DNA from: Diabrotica undecimpunctata
Taxonomy: Eukaryota > Arthropoda > Insecta > Coleoptera > Chrysomelidae
NCBI RefSeq assembly: GCF_040954645.1
Contig: NC_092810.1
Span: 6,866,185 to 6,930,184 of the forward strand
Direction of reading: 5' to 3'
Length of the DNA stretch: 64,000 bases
In this document: positions 1 through 11,629 of the stretch, piece after piece
Position numbering within the stretch: the stretch's first letter is position 1
Layout of the letters: each line of letters begins with the position of its first letter
The notes under the pieces: generated by a model
Databases searched by the model: none
Told to the model about the DNA's origin: nothing
What the model saw: the letters and a program-made list of their open reading frames with translations, nothing else
Translations under genes and position numbers: made by a program

Positions 1-402
1 AAATAATGTTGGCGTTTGGTATATATTAGAAAGTGATTCTCTATGAAAACCATATCTCTATGAAATTTTCTAAATTACCAACAAAAATTTTAATGTTGTT
101 TATACATTGTCATCATCAATATTTTAATTTATATCTAAAATAGAGACTCTATGTCTACTATAATGTAGTATCTTAGTTTCAAAGTAAATAAAATAACATT
201 CCAGTATTCAAATAATTACAAACATCTTTAAAATAATTTTAATGTATGCCAAAGAAATATTTAAGGTATGTTGGTCAACAGTACTGGACGCTAGAGTTTT
301 AAAGAATATTCTTGTCAAGGAATTATTGTATTTTGTCAGTTTCGTCAGCATAAACTAACATTATCAGGTGATTTATACAATAGTTATAGTAGAGAAATTT
401 TC
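1..402. other. No gene seen
   Basis: AT-rich sequence without a convincing reading frame, repeat or RNA gene. Confidence 0.5.
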
Positions 403-552
403 GGTTTATATCTAAATGTTTCCAAAACTAAAATTCTAGTATTTCCAAAGATACCAACAAACATACATTTGTACGCCAATTTAGAACAGGTAATTTCCAT
501 AAAATATTTGGGGGCAAATATCAACAACGAGTGTAACCCAAAAAAGAGATCT
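403..552 (+). pseudogene. LINE reverse transcriptase fragment (palm/thumb)
   Basis: A 50-codon open stretch reads GLYLNVSKTKILVF followed by ISIKYLGANIN. The pattern G-L-x-x-N-x-x-K-T-K then K-Y-L-G is the segment just after the YADD box in LINE reverse transcriptases. No YADD box and no C-terminus are present, so it is truncated on both sides. It ends where an oppositely oriented LINE tail begins at about 553. It is a dead fragment. Confidence 0.65.
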
Positions 553-1495
553 TCTTCTTCTTCCCGTAGCACTACAACCCAGGGTGGGTTTTGGCTGACT
601 GCACAACTTGCTTCCATCTTGAACGGTTGTCCATAATAGTTGGGTCAGTGGGTAGCCCCATTGTTCTTAGATCTGACCATATATTGTCTCTCCATCGCAT
701 TCGTGGACGTCCTAAGGGACTGCTTCCTGTGGGGGCTTTCTCCCATATTAACTTGGCAAGGCGGTTATTAGGGACTCAGCCTTGGCCAGCCCATCTTAGA
801 CGTTGGCATTTCATTTTGGTGTCGAACTCGTAGGGACAGTGGTATCGTTAAAGGTCGTATGCCGCAAGATAGGAAGACCGGGGTCCTGCCAAGTTTTATA
901 TGTGGAGGGCACAAAGCTTTAGCAATGCTATTTTGACGACACGGGTCTCCTCCATTCTGGTTATTCCATTCTATTTTTTTGTATTTTGTGTCCATTCATT
1001 TATACACTATACGTTACATTTTCTTCTAATGTCTTCACTTCCTTTAATTCTTCTCGGTACTCTCATCTCTGCCGTTTTCATTAGCCTTTGCGTTGTGGCT
1101 GTTTCAAGTGTTGTTTCTTAGGTATATGTCATTATTGGTCTTACACTGGCTTTATAAATCCTTAACTTCATCTCTGTTAAGTGTAAATAAGTGTTATTAA
1201 GGCATCATTCCAGTATATTTGCTTTTTGTACTTGATCTCTCAGTTCTTTGTCCAAGTCTACATAGCTGGACAGTGTAATTCCCAGGCATTTTATTTCCAT
1301 TACTTGTTCAAATCTGATGCCATCAATTTATATTTTACTTGTGGTTGGTTCTTTGCTGACTACTATTGTTTTAGTTTTCTAAGATGAGATTGTCATATTA
1401 TATTCTTTTGCTCTTATGTTAAATCTGTGGACCAGTCTTTGCACACTGTCTTCGTTTTGGGCTATCAATATTGCGTCGTCTGCGTAGCAGCGTAT
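553..1495 (-). pseudogene. 5'-truncated LINE, reverse transcriptase C-terminal half
   Basis: Reading the minus strand from 1495 down, an intact YADD box (about 1475-1490) is followed by a degenerate thumb and connection (KTK, then LRIYKASVRPIMTY), a RLRWAGQ motif near 815 and the C-terminal block GRPRMRWRDNIWSDL near 700. The end has a GAAGAAGAAG-type tail at 553-565. The same C-terminal block and tail occur at 40742-41309, so both are copies of related LINEs. Several in-frame stops (after TISS, SKI, ILE) and frameshifts break it. The 5' truncation falls just upstream of YADD. Confidence 0.75.
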
Positions 1496-1962
1496 TTTTA
1501 TTATATAATATTCTATTTCCCAATACACCCAAAAAATACTCTGTTATCTCTTCATTATTTTTTACATAATTGTAGCCTATGGTCTTAATCATCCTCAGAT
1601 AGCTTCCGTACCAATCAAATTTTGAGGAATGCTGCTTTTCTGTACATAACAAATATGAACAAAAAGTTGTTTTGGTTTTTTTAAGGTTGATCATTAAATT
1701 GTAGTCTGTCGAATACTATGTTCTAGATATCTAATATGAAATAATTTACATATTTCTTTAGACCTTCTTGTTTTACTAACAGAATTAAACATTATTAAAA
1801 ATTATGTTTTCTGGTTATTTCAAAATTTCAAAATGCGTCATAATAACTGTTGTAATCAAATAGTAATTTGTGCAGATACAGATACAGCTTGGCTGCAAAT
1901 TAAGTGCCTTTGGATTATGCTACAAAAAACAATTTTTGCATAATTAAAGGTTTTATTAGACT
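1496..1962. other. No gene seen
   Basis: AT-rich; a short minus-strand frame runs from the preceding LINE into this stretch but has no recognisable domain. Confidence 0.5.
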
Positions 1963-3842
1963 GAGCATAAGAGAGACGGATATATAAAACTAAAGATACT
2001 GCCAAATACCGTGAAACCCATAGACGAATAAGAGCTGAGATAAGAAAAACTAAAGAGAAATGGTTCTCGGAGAGATGCGAAGAAATCGAACAGTGCGAAA
2101 AGGTATACGACTATCACAATATGCATAAGAAGATAAAGGAACTCACAACAAAGAAAAGCTACAATATTTTATCGAAAGGGCTGTGCGATGATAATGGAAA
2201 TCTACAACTAGACCCCGACAAAATAGTTAGAATCTGGGAAACTTATGTGGAACAACTGTTTAATGATGACCGTCCTATTGGGTATACACTGAGCAATGAT
2301 GATACTGGCCCTTTTATTCTAAAATCAGAAGTGAAGAATGCTATAAAGGGTCTTAAAAATAACAAAAGACCAGGCAACGATAACGTATACGGGGAAGTAT
2401 TGAAAATGCTGTGCGGAACAAACAGTCAATTTCTAGACTCACTCGTCAGACTCTTTAACAATATTTATAACAGCGGGGAGTTTCCTAAAGACTGGCTAGA
2501 GTCAACTTTTGTTGCCATACCGAAAAAACCAAAAGCAAAGTCTTGTGATCAACATCGGATGATAAGTCTAATTAACCACATTTCGAAGGCATACACCAAG
2601 GTTATTTACAACAGAATAAGCAAAAAATGCGAGGATAACATTGGAGATTCGCAGTTTGGGTTTCGGGATTCTCTTGGGACAAGAGAAGCACTTTTTAGTC
2701 TACAGGTACGCATCCAGCGCTGTAGAGATATGAACGAAGACGTGTACATATGCTTTATAGACTACGCAAAAGCATTCGATAACGTAAAGCACGAAAAGAT
2801 AATTGAAGTTCTCCATAAGATCGGAGTCGACTACAGAGACATTCGAACAATAGCGAGTCTGTATTGGGATCAAACAGCTAAAGTGAAAGTACGATCTACA
2901 TTGACCAATAAAATTGAGATTAAGAAAGGGGTACGACAGGGCTGTATCTTGTCTCCTATTCTCTTTAATCAGAAGAAGTATTTAAGACAGCGCTGGAGGA
3001 AAGCACAGAAGGCATAAAGATAAATGGAGAAATAATTAATAACATAAGGTATGCTGATGGCACTGTGATTCTAGCAAGTAGCATGGAGGAACTGAGTTGC
3101 CTAATGAGTAAGATACAAAAAACAAGTGCACAATACGGACTCAGACTAAATATCACAAAAACCAAATGGATGTTAGTAAGCAAAACCCAACAACTACCAC
3201 AGCAACTGATATTAGACAATGAAAGAATTGAACGTGGATTCGTACATCTACTTGGGAACAACAGTTAACTCAAATTGGGATCAAGCGAAGGAAATACGTA
3301 TAAGAGTAGAAAAGGCAAGAGCATCGTTCACTAGCATGAAGCAAATTTTCACCTCTAAAAGCCTCATCCTACCTCTCAAAATTCGACTTCTAAAATGTTA
3401 TGTATTCCCGGTTTTGTTATATGGAATGGAGGCGTGGACAATGACCGCAACATTGATGAAAAAAGTAGAGGCCTTTGAAATGTGGGCTTACCGACGTATA
3501 TTACGTATATCATGGGCTGAGCACGTGACCAACGAAGAGGTACTACGCCGGATAGGTAAAGAGAGAGAGGTAGGAATAAGTATAAAGAAAAGAAAGTTGG
3601 AATACTTGGGTCACGTTATGAGACATAATAAATATAGAGTACTACAACTAATCGTTCAAGGGAAAATAGACAGCAGAAGGGGTCCAGGGAGGAGAAGACA
3701 TTCGTGGCTCCAAAACTTGCGGCAATGGTTCGGATTGTCATCTGCTGAACTATTCAGATCTGCCGTAAACAAAGTCAGAATAGCCATGTTGATTGCCAAC
3801 GTTCGGAACGGACAAGGCACATGAAGAAGAAGAAGAGCATAA
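1963..3842 (+). mobile_element. 5'-truncated LINE copy with probable 8-bp duplication
   Basis: The copy runs from about 1971 to 3834. GAGCATAA occurs at both edges (1963-1970 and 3835-3842), a plausible target-site duplication. The 3' end is a short AAGAAGAAGAA run. The endonuclease domain is absent. Related copies of this family, recognised by an LFRAAV / ISNLR-type C-terminus, are at 27106-27885, 48345-52510 and 63549-63615, all on the minus strand. Confidence 0.75.
1991..3824 (+). pseudogene. LINE reverse transcriptase, frameshifted
   Basis: The frame opens in the linker upstream of the reverse transcriptase (KTKEKWFSERCEEIEQCEKV) and continues through fingers and palm: LKNNKRPGNDNVYGEVL, then QFGFRDSLGTREALF, FIDYAKAFDNVKHEK and GVRQGCILSPILFN near 2930-2970. 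A small deletion near 2970 shifts the frame. The next frame carries the active-site box as YADG (about 3052-3063) instead of YADD, so one catalytic aspartate is lost. A second shift near 3230 moves to the frame ending at 3824, which holds KYLG-like YLGTTV, the thumb block LLKCYVFPVLLYGMEAW and the C-terminus LQNLRQWFGLSSAELFRSAV. In life it would prime reverse transcription at a nicked target; this copy cannot. Confidence 0.85.
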
Positions 3843-3845
3843 AAC

Positions 3846-4144
3846 ACATTATTTGTCATTTTAAATAAATATAAAAATTATGTTTGGAATAGCTATCCAA
3901 TTCTTCTCTCTTTTTTTCTTGCTCTATAGGTTGCCTTATCGTTAGCGTAAAGAGCTATACTTGTTCTTGCATAATTATGTTGGTTAGTCTGAAACGAAAA
4001 TGTTGTATACAATAGGTGATAAAATAATGCCTGGAGCCATGTCTTTATGAAATTATTGTATTCTGTACATATTTTGGTCAGCTGAAACTGCATATTCCGT
4101 TAGATAAATGTGCATCACATATATTAACTAAATAATGAGGCAAC
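3846..4144. other. No gene seen
   Basis: AT-rich flank between two LINE fragments. Confidence 0.5.
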
Positions 4145-4690
4145 CTAGCTCTGTTTATCTGATGAATAAGGACTTTTTTCAGAGCGTTTTGTACGCGATG
4201 TCAAGGATGGCAGTTTCTGTTTTTTGGTTTCTGTTAAATCGGATCTTCGTCTCGCTGATCACTCTTGTTAGTTGGAGTTCGCAGTTCCTTCCTCTTCTAA
4301 ATCCAAATTGATCTTCTTGAATTATTCTGTTTTGTTCTGCGTGCTTCATTAGTCTTCTGTAGATGATTTTTTTAAATATTTTTCCTATGGATTCTAGGGG
4401 GTATAGTGGCTGTAGCTTTCTGATCTTCTTTCGTCCGTACTTGGTTTTAGTAAAGAGAAGATTTTAGCATATTTTCAGTTAGTTGGAAAATTCACTTTTA
4501 CCAGGCAAACTCTGAAGGTGTAGTATAGTTGCACTACCATTTTCTTCGGCAATTCCTTGAGTGAAATGTTGTGGATGCCTTCCATTCCTGAGCCTCTGCT
4601 TCCTTGTAATCTTCTTATGATTTTAAAAACGTCTGTTGAAAGGGGTAGCCTTATTCCTCTAATAAAATTTGTTCCTTGTCACGTATATTC
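4145..4690 (-). pseudogene. Jockey-type LINE reverse transcriptase fragment
   Basis: On the minus strand the order is GSGMEGIHNISLKELPKK near 4560-4600, a damaged segment resembling the K-P-G and R-P-I-S-L-L boxes, then ESIGKIFKKIIYRRLMKH and QEDQFGFRRGRNCELQLTRV near 4250-4320, ending with LDIAYKTL near 4165. These are fingers and early palm motifs of jockey-type LINEs. The YADD box and all later domains are missing. Frame changes and stops are present. Confidence 0.7.
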
Positions 4691-5305
4691 CTTAAAAATA
4701 AAATTAAATAATATTGATATATTTCGTAAATATGGATGAAGTCTGTTTATCACAGTCTGTATACTAATGTAAACATAACATAGTTCGATTTAGAATAAAG
4801 AAAATCTTAGAAAATCACACTTTAGCGTCACCTTACACCTTACTCTAGCTTAGCGTATATTAAAAATGTATCGTTAAACAAAATCCGGTTCTGATCTCCC
4901 ATCTTTTATTTAATTTTGTTTGTTTTCGGTTTATTTTAGCCACCAAGTAACGCACTTCATTAAGTGAAGTGAGTGTGTTATAAATATAATCGTTTTGCAT
5001 TCCAGAACAGATATTTGCAATGCAGGGTTTTTACAAAGAATGTATATCTGGAGTTTTGCCTAAACAGTCCATTTTACAAACATGTGTATACAAATTGTCC
5101 TCGAAGGAATGTTGAGTACATAATATTCTCGAATATTACGAATATGTTTGGCTGGGATGATAGATACTCACGGAATTTTTGTGTGGGTAAACGCTTGGTA
5201 ATTCGTTGATTTGGATAGATTTTTGACTTAAAATTGATTTACAAATTATTAAAATGTGCATATCAAATTTGGCTAAAGTCGTGACCAAAAGAAGTGTCCA
5301 GGTTA
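4691..5305. other. No gene seen
   Basis: AT-rich sequence up to the piggyBac target site; only short frames without domains. Confidence 0.5.
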
Positions 5306-7531
5306 TTAACCCTTAACTACCATGGCCAAAAATAGTAACATTTGTACCATGGCAGGGTCAAATTTGACCCCCAGTGTTTTTTGTATCAAAAAATATTCTT
5401 TTTTTAACTTGTTTTATTTTAAATTATTTTGTTTACAGCTACTTTTACATTTATATAAAAATAAACGAATTTGGTTAATTAGATATAACTTTATTTAAAA
5501 AAAAACTTTTGTATTCAGTCAAATTAATATAGCTATGCACTTTCTCGAATTATAAGAAAAATAATAACAATGTGCAGTTTTTTTATATCCAATGCTGAAA
5601 TCTAGGTATCATAGCTCCTACCTAAAATTAAAAAAATCGATTTAGATTTCGTATCTCAAAAATGACAAGCATGATTTTACCTTAATTTTCAACACAGCTT
5701 ATGCATAACGTCTGTATGCGGGAATGATTTTTGCAAATAAAATCGCGACATTTATCGCACGATGAGCTTTCTTTCTTTTGGTTTTTGGAATATGGACATA
5801 TTTTACACCTTCCCCCCTTTTTTCGTCGTTGTGGCTCTGGATTTGCGGCAGGCATTGGTTCCTGAAATCCGGAAACTTTAAAAATGGCACTACAAATTTC
5901 TCTCGGTAAACAAGTTTGCTGAGCTCTACGAGTTAAATGGGCCTTAATAAGTTCTTGACCTAAAGTGGTTAGAAACAAACTCCATTAAAAATTACGTTAG
6001 CATTTAATCCTGCAATGTCCAAAATGCGAAACCATATTACTTGAGGCCATCTAAGAGTTCTTCTGCCAGTTTTATAGCATACACATTTCTTATCTAATGA
6101 ATCCACCCCACCTTTTGTCTCGTTGTAAAAATTTATAATCTCTGGCTTTCCATTAACCATTGTACTGGAATGATGCATAGTTGACAATAACAACACTGCA
6201 CGATTTTTCTTAGGAACAAAAGATACAAGGCTCTCGCTTGCTGTAAAACCAAATAAGGCAGAATTAGGTGGCCTGTTTTTTTGGGGTTGAAATTCAGCAG
6301 TAACCTCTCTTTCATTTCTTTTTAGAGTTCCAACATTTGAAATTTTATGGCTATAAAACCATTTAGCAAATAATGTGTCTTACAGTCTACTAAACACTGC
6401 ATTTTCAGACCGTATTTGTCTGGCTTATTTTTGAGATACATCCTGAATTGGCACCTTCCTCTAAATGCAATAAGCATTTCATCTATTGTGAGATATTCAC
6501 CACAGCTATAATTGGACTGGCAATTAATTATAAACATATTAAAAATATTGGATATAGCTGCCAGTTTATCTCCGTGTGCAATACGATCTTGTCTAGTGGC
6601 TGGGTCGTCAAAGCAAAGGCAAAGGCAAAAAATAAAATCGGTTTAGTGACATGGTTTCTAGAAATATATCACGGCCAGTACCATTCGTAGCAAATAAAGA
6701 CCTTAAATCTTCGTTATTGGATTTAAATACCCCAGCTAAATATAATAAGCCTAAGAAGGCCTTTAATTCAATTATGTCAAGATGATTGGTATATTGACAC
6801 GATAAATTGTGTAAATTATATTTAGAAGCCATATTAGTTATTCGTTCATTGGTTTTCTCAAGAATTTCTTGCAATATATCGTGGCTAATAATACATTCCC
6901 AAGAATTAACTGGTTTCTCTGGCATACTAGCTCGAGCTTTTCCAATAACACCAGGTAAATGACTAATTAACTTATGCTTACGTGTACGAAAAAAGGTGGG
7001 AGAAGTTTTAGACCACTTGTACCTATTTTTGCCATAAAACACATCCCTTGAGTCAGCTATATCACTTTCTTTACCCGAATATTCACTACCAGTTTCGGAA
7101 TTATTATTTTCCCAAATTTTTTTCGTCATCACCGTCCTATTCCTCTTCACTGTCTGTTTCGTGATCACTGTGTTCACTAGCCTGGTCTAAAAACTCACTG
7201 TCACTATCTAGTACATTGTCCATAACTTTTTGTCCCTCCTCTTCAAGTTCTTTCTGTGTCAGAGGACGTTTAGTGCGACTACACCCAGCCATTTCAAATT
7301 ACTCGTTAACTAGAAACACTTATACCATAAGCGCGTCAAAATTGACCCTATGCGTGCCTAACTCTGCAGTAGTAACAGATAAACTAACGGAATTTTCGTA
7401 GATCGATAAATCACCTACCGGTTGAAGATTAGCAGAAAGCGCGCAATGCTCAATCTATGTTTCTGTAGCGAAACTTGGCATTAAAAACGCGGGGGGTCAA
7501 TTTTGACCCCGCCATGGTACTTAAGGGTTAA
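5306..7531 (-). mobile_element. piggyBac element with TTAA duplication
   Basis: TTAA duplications at 5306-5309 and 7528-7531 enclose a 2218-bp element. Its ends are inverted: CCCTTAACTACCATGG at 5310-5325 and CCCTTAAGTACCATGG (reverse strand, 7512-7527) differ at one base. Inside each end is a GGGTCAA..TTGACCC palindrome. The left end has a second TACCATGGC motif about 30 bp inward, so its termini are not symmetrical. The transposase lies on the minus strand and is broken, so the copy is not autonomous. The TTAA duplication and CCCTT termini are diagnostic of piggyBac. Confidence 0.93.
5682..7292 (-). pseudogene. piggyBac transposase, degenerate
   Basis: The start codon at 7292 opens MAGCSRTKRPLTQKELEEEG, a short acidic N-terminus, and is cut by a stop at 7137-7139. 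The DDE_Tnp_1_7 core follows in several frames: YKWSKTSPTFFRTRKHK and LKAFLGLLYLAGV (6608-7177), LTIDEMLIAFRGRC with the first catalytic Asp and YGLKMQCLVDCKTHY with the second region (6322-6537), then KGGVDSLDKKC with the third Asp (5969-6196). The C-terminus at 5682-5978 is a Cys-rich zinc-binding tail with CKICPY, CDKCRDFICKNH and CISC. At least four frame breaks separate these parts. All three catalytic aspartates are still readable, but no intact protein can be made. Confidence 0.9.
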
Positions 7532-8595
7532 TATCTATATGCATATTAATTAATACAAGCACAAAACTATATTAAATTTATAATAAAGCAAAAAGATAAT
7601 TATAAAAAGTTATCAGTTAAAATTTAAAGTTTTTATAAATTTTAATATTATAAATGTTAATACATATATTCTAAATTTGTCGTTTATGCCGTCTAATATG
7701 AATGCATCTTTTAACAAAAATTTATCTTAACAAAAATTTATCTGATGTTTAGCTTTCTGCCAATGTGCATTCTATGTATACTCGGTTCGCTATTCCCAGT
7801 CCCAACTGTCTAGTGAATTTAGTAATTATTTTTTTGCGACGTTAGTTACTTTTTGACAGACTAAAAGTGGCTGGAAATTACTATACAACCAAGCACACGT
7901 ACTCATAGCCAATATTAATAGTAAACAAACTAAATAGTAAATAAAATAGAACTTTGCGAATTACCGACAATCAATATTTATTTATCTGCACCATATAATA
8001 AATAGTTATGTTAAATTATAACAACTAAAATATATTTTTTAAATATATACTACCCAAAATTTGATGGGTTTAGTATACACTTCCACTATTTGGAATAATT
8101 CTTCTTTTCTTAAAGAAAGAAGTCTGCAATAGTAGGATACTTGAGCTATTAATACTGAGAAGTAGGAATTGTTGTGTTGTAGGTTTCCGACAATGAATCT
8201 GTCAAAATATGCCCGGGCTAAGCGAATGGAGTATACCATCAACAAACGATAATGAAAAATTCCAACTTAATAACAATACTTCCATTTTTTGTGCAGAAGC
8301 GATTAATATTATTAAAGCCTGCGATTATGACGAAAAAAAAAATTTAAAAAATGCACTTTTTGATTAACTCCCTATCTATTCTTAAATGCATCGCTAACCC
8401 AATTAATGTTATGGTTACTAACAAGTCCTTTAATTAGAGAATTTAAAGTAAGCATCTAAAGTAATTCACTTGGGTAAATCCTCATGTAGGACTTCGTATT
8501 ATGAAGTTGCAGATTCCTAACCAAAGAAAGCGCTACAACTGGGAGGCATATCAACAACAATTTAGGAGCTCAAGAATATTTAATGATATCTAAGA
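7532..8595. other. No gene seen
   Basis: AT-rich. A 68-codon minus-strand frame at 8039-8245 shows no domain and is probably chance. The stretch may be intron of the host gene whose exon starts at 9895. Confidence 0.5.
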
Positions 8596-8950
8596 GTAAC
8601 TTCAAGGAAAAATGGGAATAGCATTGGAACAAATATTGCTCTAATAGCCCCTCACGATACTCACTGTTACATCCAAGTATCCCGACATTGTTGTGACACC
8701 AAGATTATGATTTTACAAGAAATGATATTGTGGCCATTTGTAGGCTAAAATTCGGACATGCAAGCTTCCCTCAACTATCATATAAAATCGGTATAGTCAA
8801 TACAAAACTCCGTAAAACCTGCTATGTGGTATGCGACCTAGATGACATTTTTTATGCTTGTAATAAATTTGAGATGCACAGACAGGAACTAAGATAGGAA
8901 TTTATTATTGCAAAACTTATAACCCCTTTCAATCTAAATCCACAAGGAAA
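8596..8950 (+). pseudogene. Jockey-type LINE C-terminal fragment
   Basis: From about 8596 the frame reads FKEKWE, then HWNKYCSNSPSRYSLLHP, and from 8706 YDFTRNDIVAICRLKFGHAS, CDLDDIFYACNKFEMHRQEL. The RL-R/K-F-GH block followed by C..D...H/Y..C...R is the typical end of jockey and I-type LINE proteins after the RNase H region. A few in-frame stops are present (after KWE, PTLL and QELR). No reverse transcriptase precedes it. Confidence 0.65.
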
Positions 8951-9894
8951 ATAATTCCTGCAGCTGGCTGTATACCACGTATCACAAAAAAGAGGTTAAT
9001 CTTTGTAAATGGGTATATTTTATAAAAACTCTTAAAAGAGCTACATCAAAAACACGAACGTTTTCGGAACAACAGTTCCATCATATGGTTAAAAATACAA
9101 GTTACCATGCCTGAGCCACCAAAATATTAGGGTAAAAACCCTTTAAAATATATAAAGTTACCAAAGATTGTACATGATGTTATTAATATTATTTGATGTT
9201 AATTATTTTAATTAAATTTTACTTCAGGTAACATACACCCATGCTTTAAGTGAGTTCCAGTGTCCGGAGAGTAAACCTCTTCAAACGGACTTCAGCTGGT
9301 CACTCAGTTACCAGCTTTTTTTCCTTTCAATCTACTTCATTTGCTATAATTAAATATATACCTATAAGGTGTATAAAATTATTTCTATGTTTATTAAAAT
9401 ATGTAACTTAAAACTTAAGTGTAGGTGTTAAGATCGTTACCTCTGTTGAATCACCAAATATTTTACCTTTATACCTATGGTTTGCGTAGTCTACCCTTTC
9501 TGTCGCTGCTAGCTGAATGTATATATGTATATAGTAAGATTTTTAATTTGGTGATGAGAGGTCAAACCTGACTGCACAGACAGAACAATATGCGCATTTG
9601 GGTTTTAGCGCAAAAAATCCAATACGTGGGTGTCAGAGACCGTAAGTCATCACACGAAGGTTATTGATGATTATTGTTTCTGGTTAACTTCTCACTATCT
9701 TCAGACCTTTTTTCACAAATTCTATATATTTACTAAAATTCGAAGAAAAAGTTTGTTTAGTTTGTCAAAGATTATTTAGTTACAATTTTTAAACTCAATA
9801 TTAATCTCACATAAGAGTTTAAACTATACAGATTTTGTCATAATGAGTTATGAGTATTATACATTATTTTAAATAATTTTTTTTTCATTTTCAG
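8951..9894. other. No certain gene; probably host intron
   Basis: AT-rich sequence leading to the polypyrimidine tract and acceptor at 9885-9894. A TTCAG followed by an open stretch near 9229-9340 could be a minor exon, but there is no second evidence for it. Confidence 0.45.
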
Positions 9895-10072
9895 CATTGT
9901 TGTTGACGATGTGGATGAAAGGATAAAGAGATCGTATAGTCAAACACAAAAAGAAGAATCAGAATCAAACCCTGAAATGGAAGAGAGCATTCAAACACCT
10001 GAAAGCAGTACACAAACTGGTAATAATCCATACCCTAAACAAGTATTAGAAGATGCCATTAGAGATATAATG
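9895..10072 (+). CDS. Host gene, penultimate coding exon (unidentified protein)
   Basis: A 178-bp exon is bounded by an acceptor (TTTTCATTTTCAG, 9882-9894) and a consensus donor (ATG|GTGAGT, 10073 on). It encodes IVVDDVDERIKRSYSQTQKE and then an acidic, Ser/Thr/Gln-rich stretch ending in VLEDAIRDIM. The first base completes a codon begun upstream, and the exon ends between codons. That agrees exactly with the frame of the exon at 15320-15466. Codon use and lack of stops differ from the surrounding transposon debris. The protein is not recognised; the 59 residues look like a hydrophilic linker. Upstream exons are outside the window or not recognisable. Confidence 0.8.
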
Positions 10073-10147
10073 GTGAGTTGAAAAACATTTTTTTAAGTGG
10101 TTACAAAACATGTTATACCTAATATAAGTTTCAATTTGATGTCATTA

Positions 10148-10690
10148 TACACTCAGGCGAAAAAAATTCTATCGACGCCTATTTTATAGAGATCGAAGAT
10201 ATATTTTTGGGACGCTACTTTAAGATTGGGAATAGATTTAAGGAAGAACATCAAATGTAAATAAGCAACATAATTTATGCAAAAAAAATAGTTATTATTA
10301 AAAACGTATGGCTTTTTAAATTCTTCTTACCAATCTACCTCACAGCTGTTCGATTGGACTGAGGTCAGGGCTGAAGGCTGAGCAGTCCATACGGAAAATG
10401 CCGACGTTTTTTAAGTATTCATTGGCGATTATAGTACGGTGAGCTCATTTCTATCGTCCATAAAAATGAGGTCTTATGAGTGGCGCAGGAGGTATCACAT
10501 GCTCATCTAAAATAGTAGTTATGTACCTTGTTTTTATTATAGAACCTTTATCCATAAGAACTAAGTCAGTACGAGAATACTAATACCAGCTAAAATCATA
10601 ACAGAGCTTCTCCAGATTCTTTTGCAACCATCTGGCAACCTCAAGCAAACCCTAGACTTATCTGAGAATAAAACATTACAACAGAACATA
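10148..10690 (-). pseudogene. Tc1-like transposase remnant with one terminal repeat
   Basis: TA at 10148-10149 is followed by CACTCAGGCGAAAAAAAT, a Tc1/mariner-style terminus that also begins the element at 22030-22589. On the minus strand one reads VLFSDKSRVCLRLPDGCKRI (first Asp) near 10620-10680, then VMILAGIS, IFMDDRNELTVL near 10470 (second Asp region) and CSAFSPDLSPIEQL near 10345 in a shifted frame (the SPDLNPIE box). This is the DD34E core of a Tc1 transposase. Stops and shifts are frequent. The N-terminal helix-turn-helix half and the other terminus are not seen. It sits inside the host intron. Confidence 0.7.
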
Positions 10691-11629
10691 TCCTGCAGAT
10701 TTTTTTGGATTGAACATATTATGTATGGATGTTATGACATGGTTAACGGTAACATTTTAAATAGGTAGTTTCAGTTAAAATGAGGTTTGTTAAAATTCTT
10801 GCTCCCTATCTTCAATCTCAAAGTTAATTTCAGTGAGATATGGTTGAAAGACTTTTTCTAAGGCTCGGCCAAAACATTGGCTTTGTTCTTATTACTTTTT
10901 GCCCAGTAACCATCTGAAGTACATATAGTAGAGTTTTAAAATTGAGACCCTTTTAATATCGTTATAGCTTTCTATAAATCATATTCAGTAGCTTCTAAAG
11001 CTGTTAAGTTCCTAAGATAGTTTTGAATTTCATTGTTTTTATTAGTACTAAGTAAGGGTTTCTAGTAAAAAAGTTCTAGGATAGCTTAATTTAGTTTAGT
11101 TTTGTCTAATTTTCTTCTTCTTGTCTTCATTTCGGTGTTTTTAATAGACAATGTATGAAAGCAACTACAAACCACCTACTCTTAAAAGCCCACTGTGAAT
11201 TCTATTGTCATTTGAAAATACATTTGATGAAGAGGTTTTAGTTTTTGTATAATAAGTTGTCATCTCCCCATACAAATAAACCCGACATGATTTTATTAAC
11301 CATTAATAAAACTTGGGATATAAGGAGAATTAATTTGTTTGTTTCTATACTTTTGGTATCTAAAGGAGGAGAATAAAATATATTTTTGTTGAAATAAAAA
11401 ATAGTGGGGTAGTGAATTAAAAAAGTAATAAAAAAAAGTAGTGGGGACTATTTTTCCGTTGTTCGTTAAATAATGTTTATAGGAGGGAAATTAATTACCC
11501 TTATACAGTTTGTGAAACAATTTATTTAATAAAAAAATACAAAAATGCCTATATGGGTGACAAAACTAATTTATGTCTCAACTACAGCAGTGCGAAGTGA
11601 TTTAAAACATTTTTTTGGGCATAAAGCTA
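10691..11629. other. Intronic AT-rich sequence
   Basis: Nothing recognisable between the Tc1 and piggyBac remnants in the host intron. Confidence 0.5.

Noticed and set aside
8039..8245. 68-codon minus-strand frame
   Set aside because: No domain, no splice signals, expected by chance in AT-rich DNA.
9229..9345. Possible extra exon after TTCAG
   Set aside because: Open for about 39 codons but no donor and no similarity; could not be tied to the exon at 9895.
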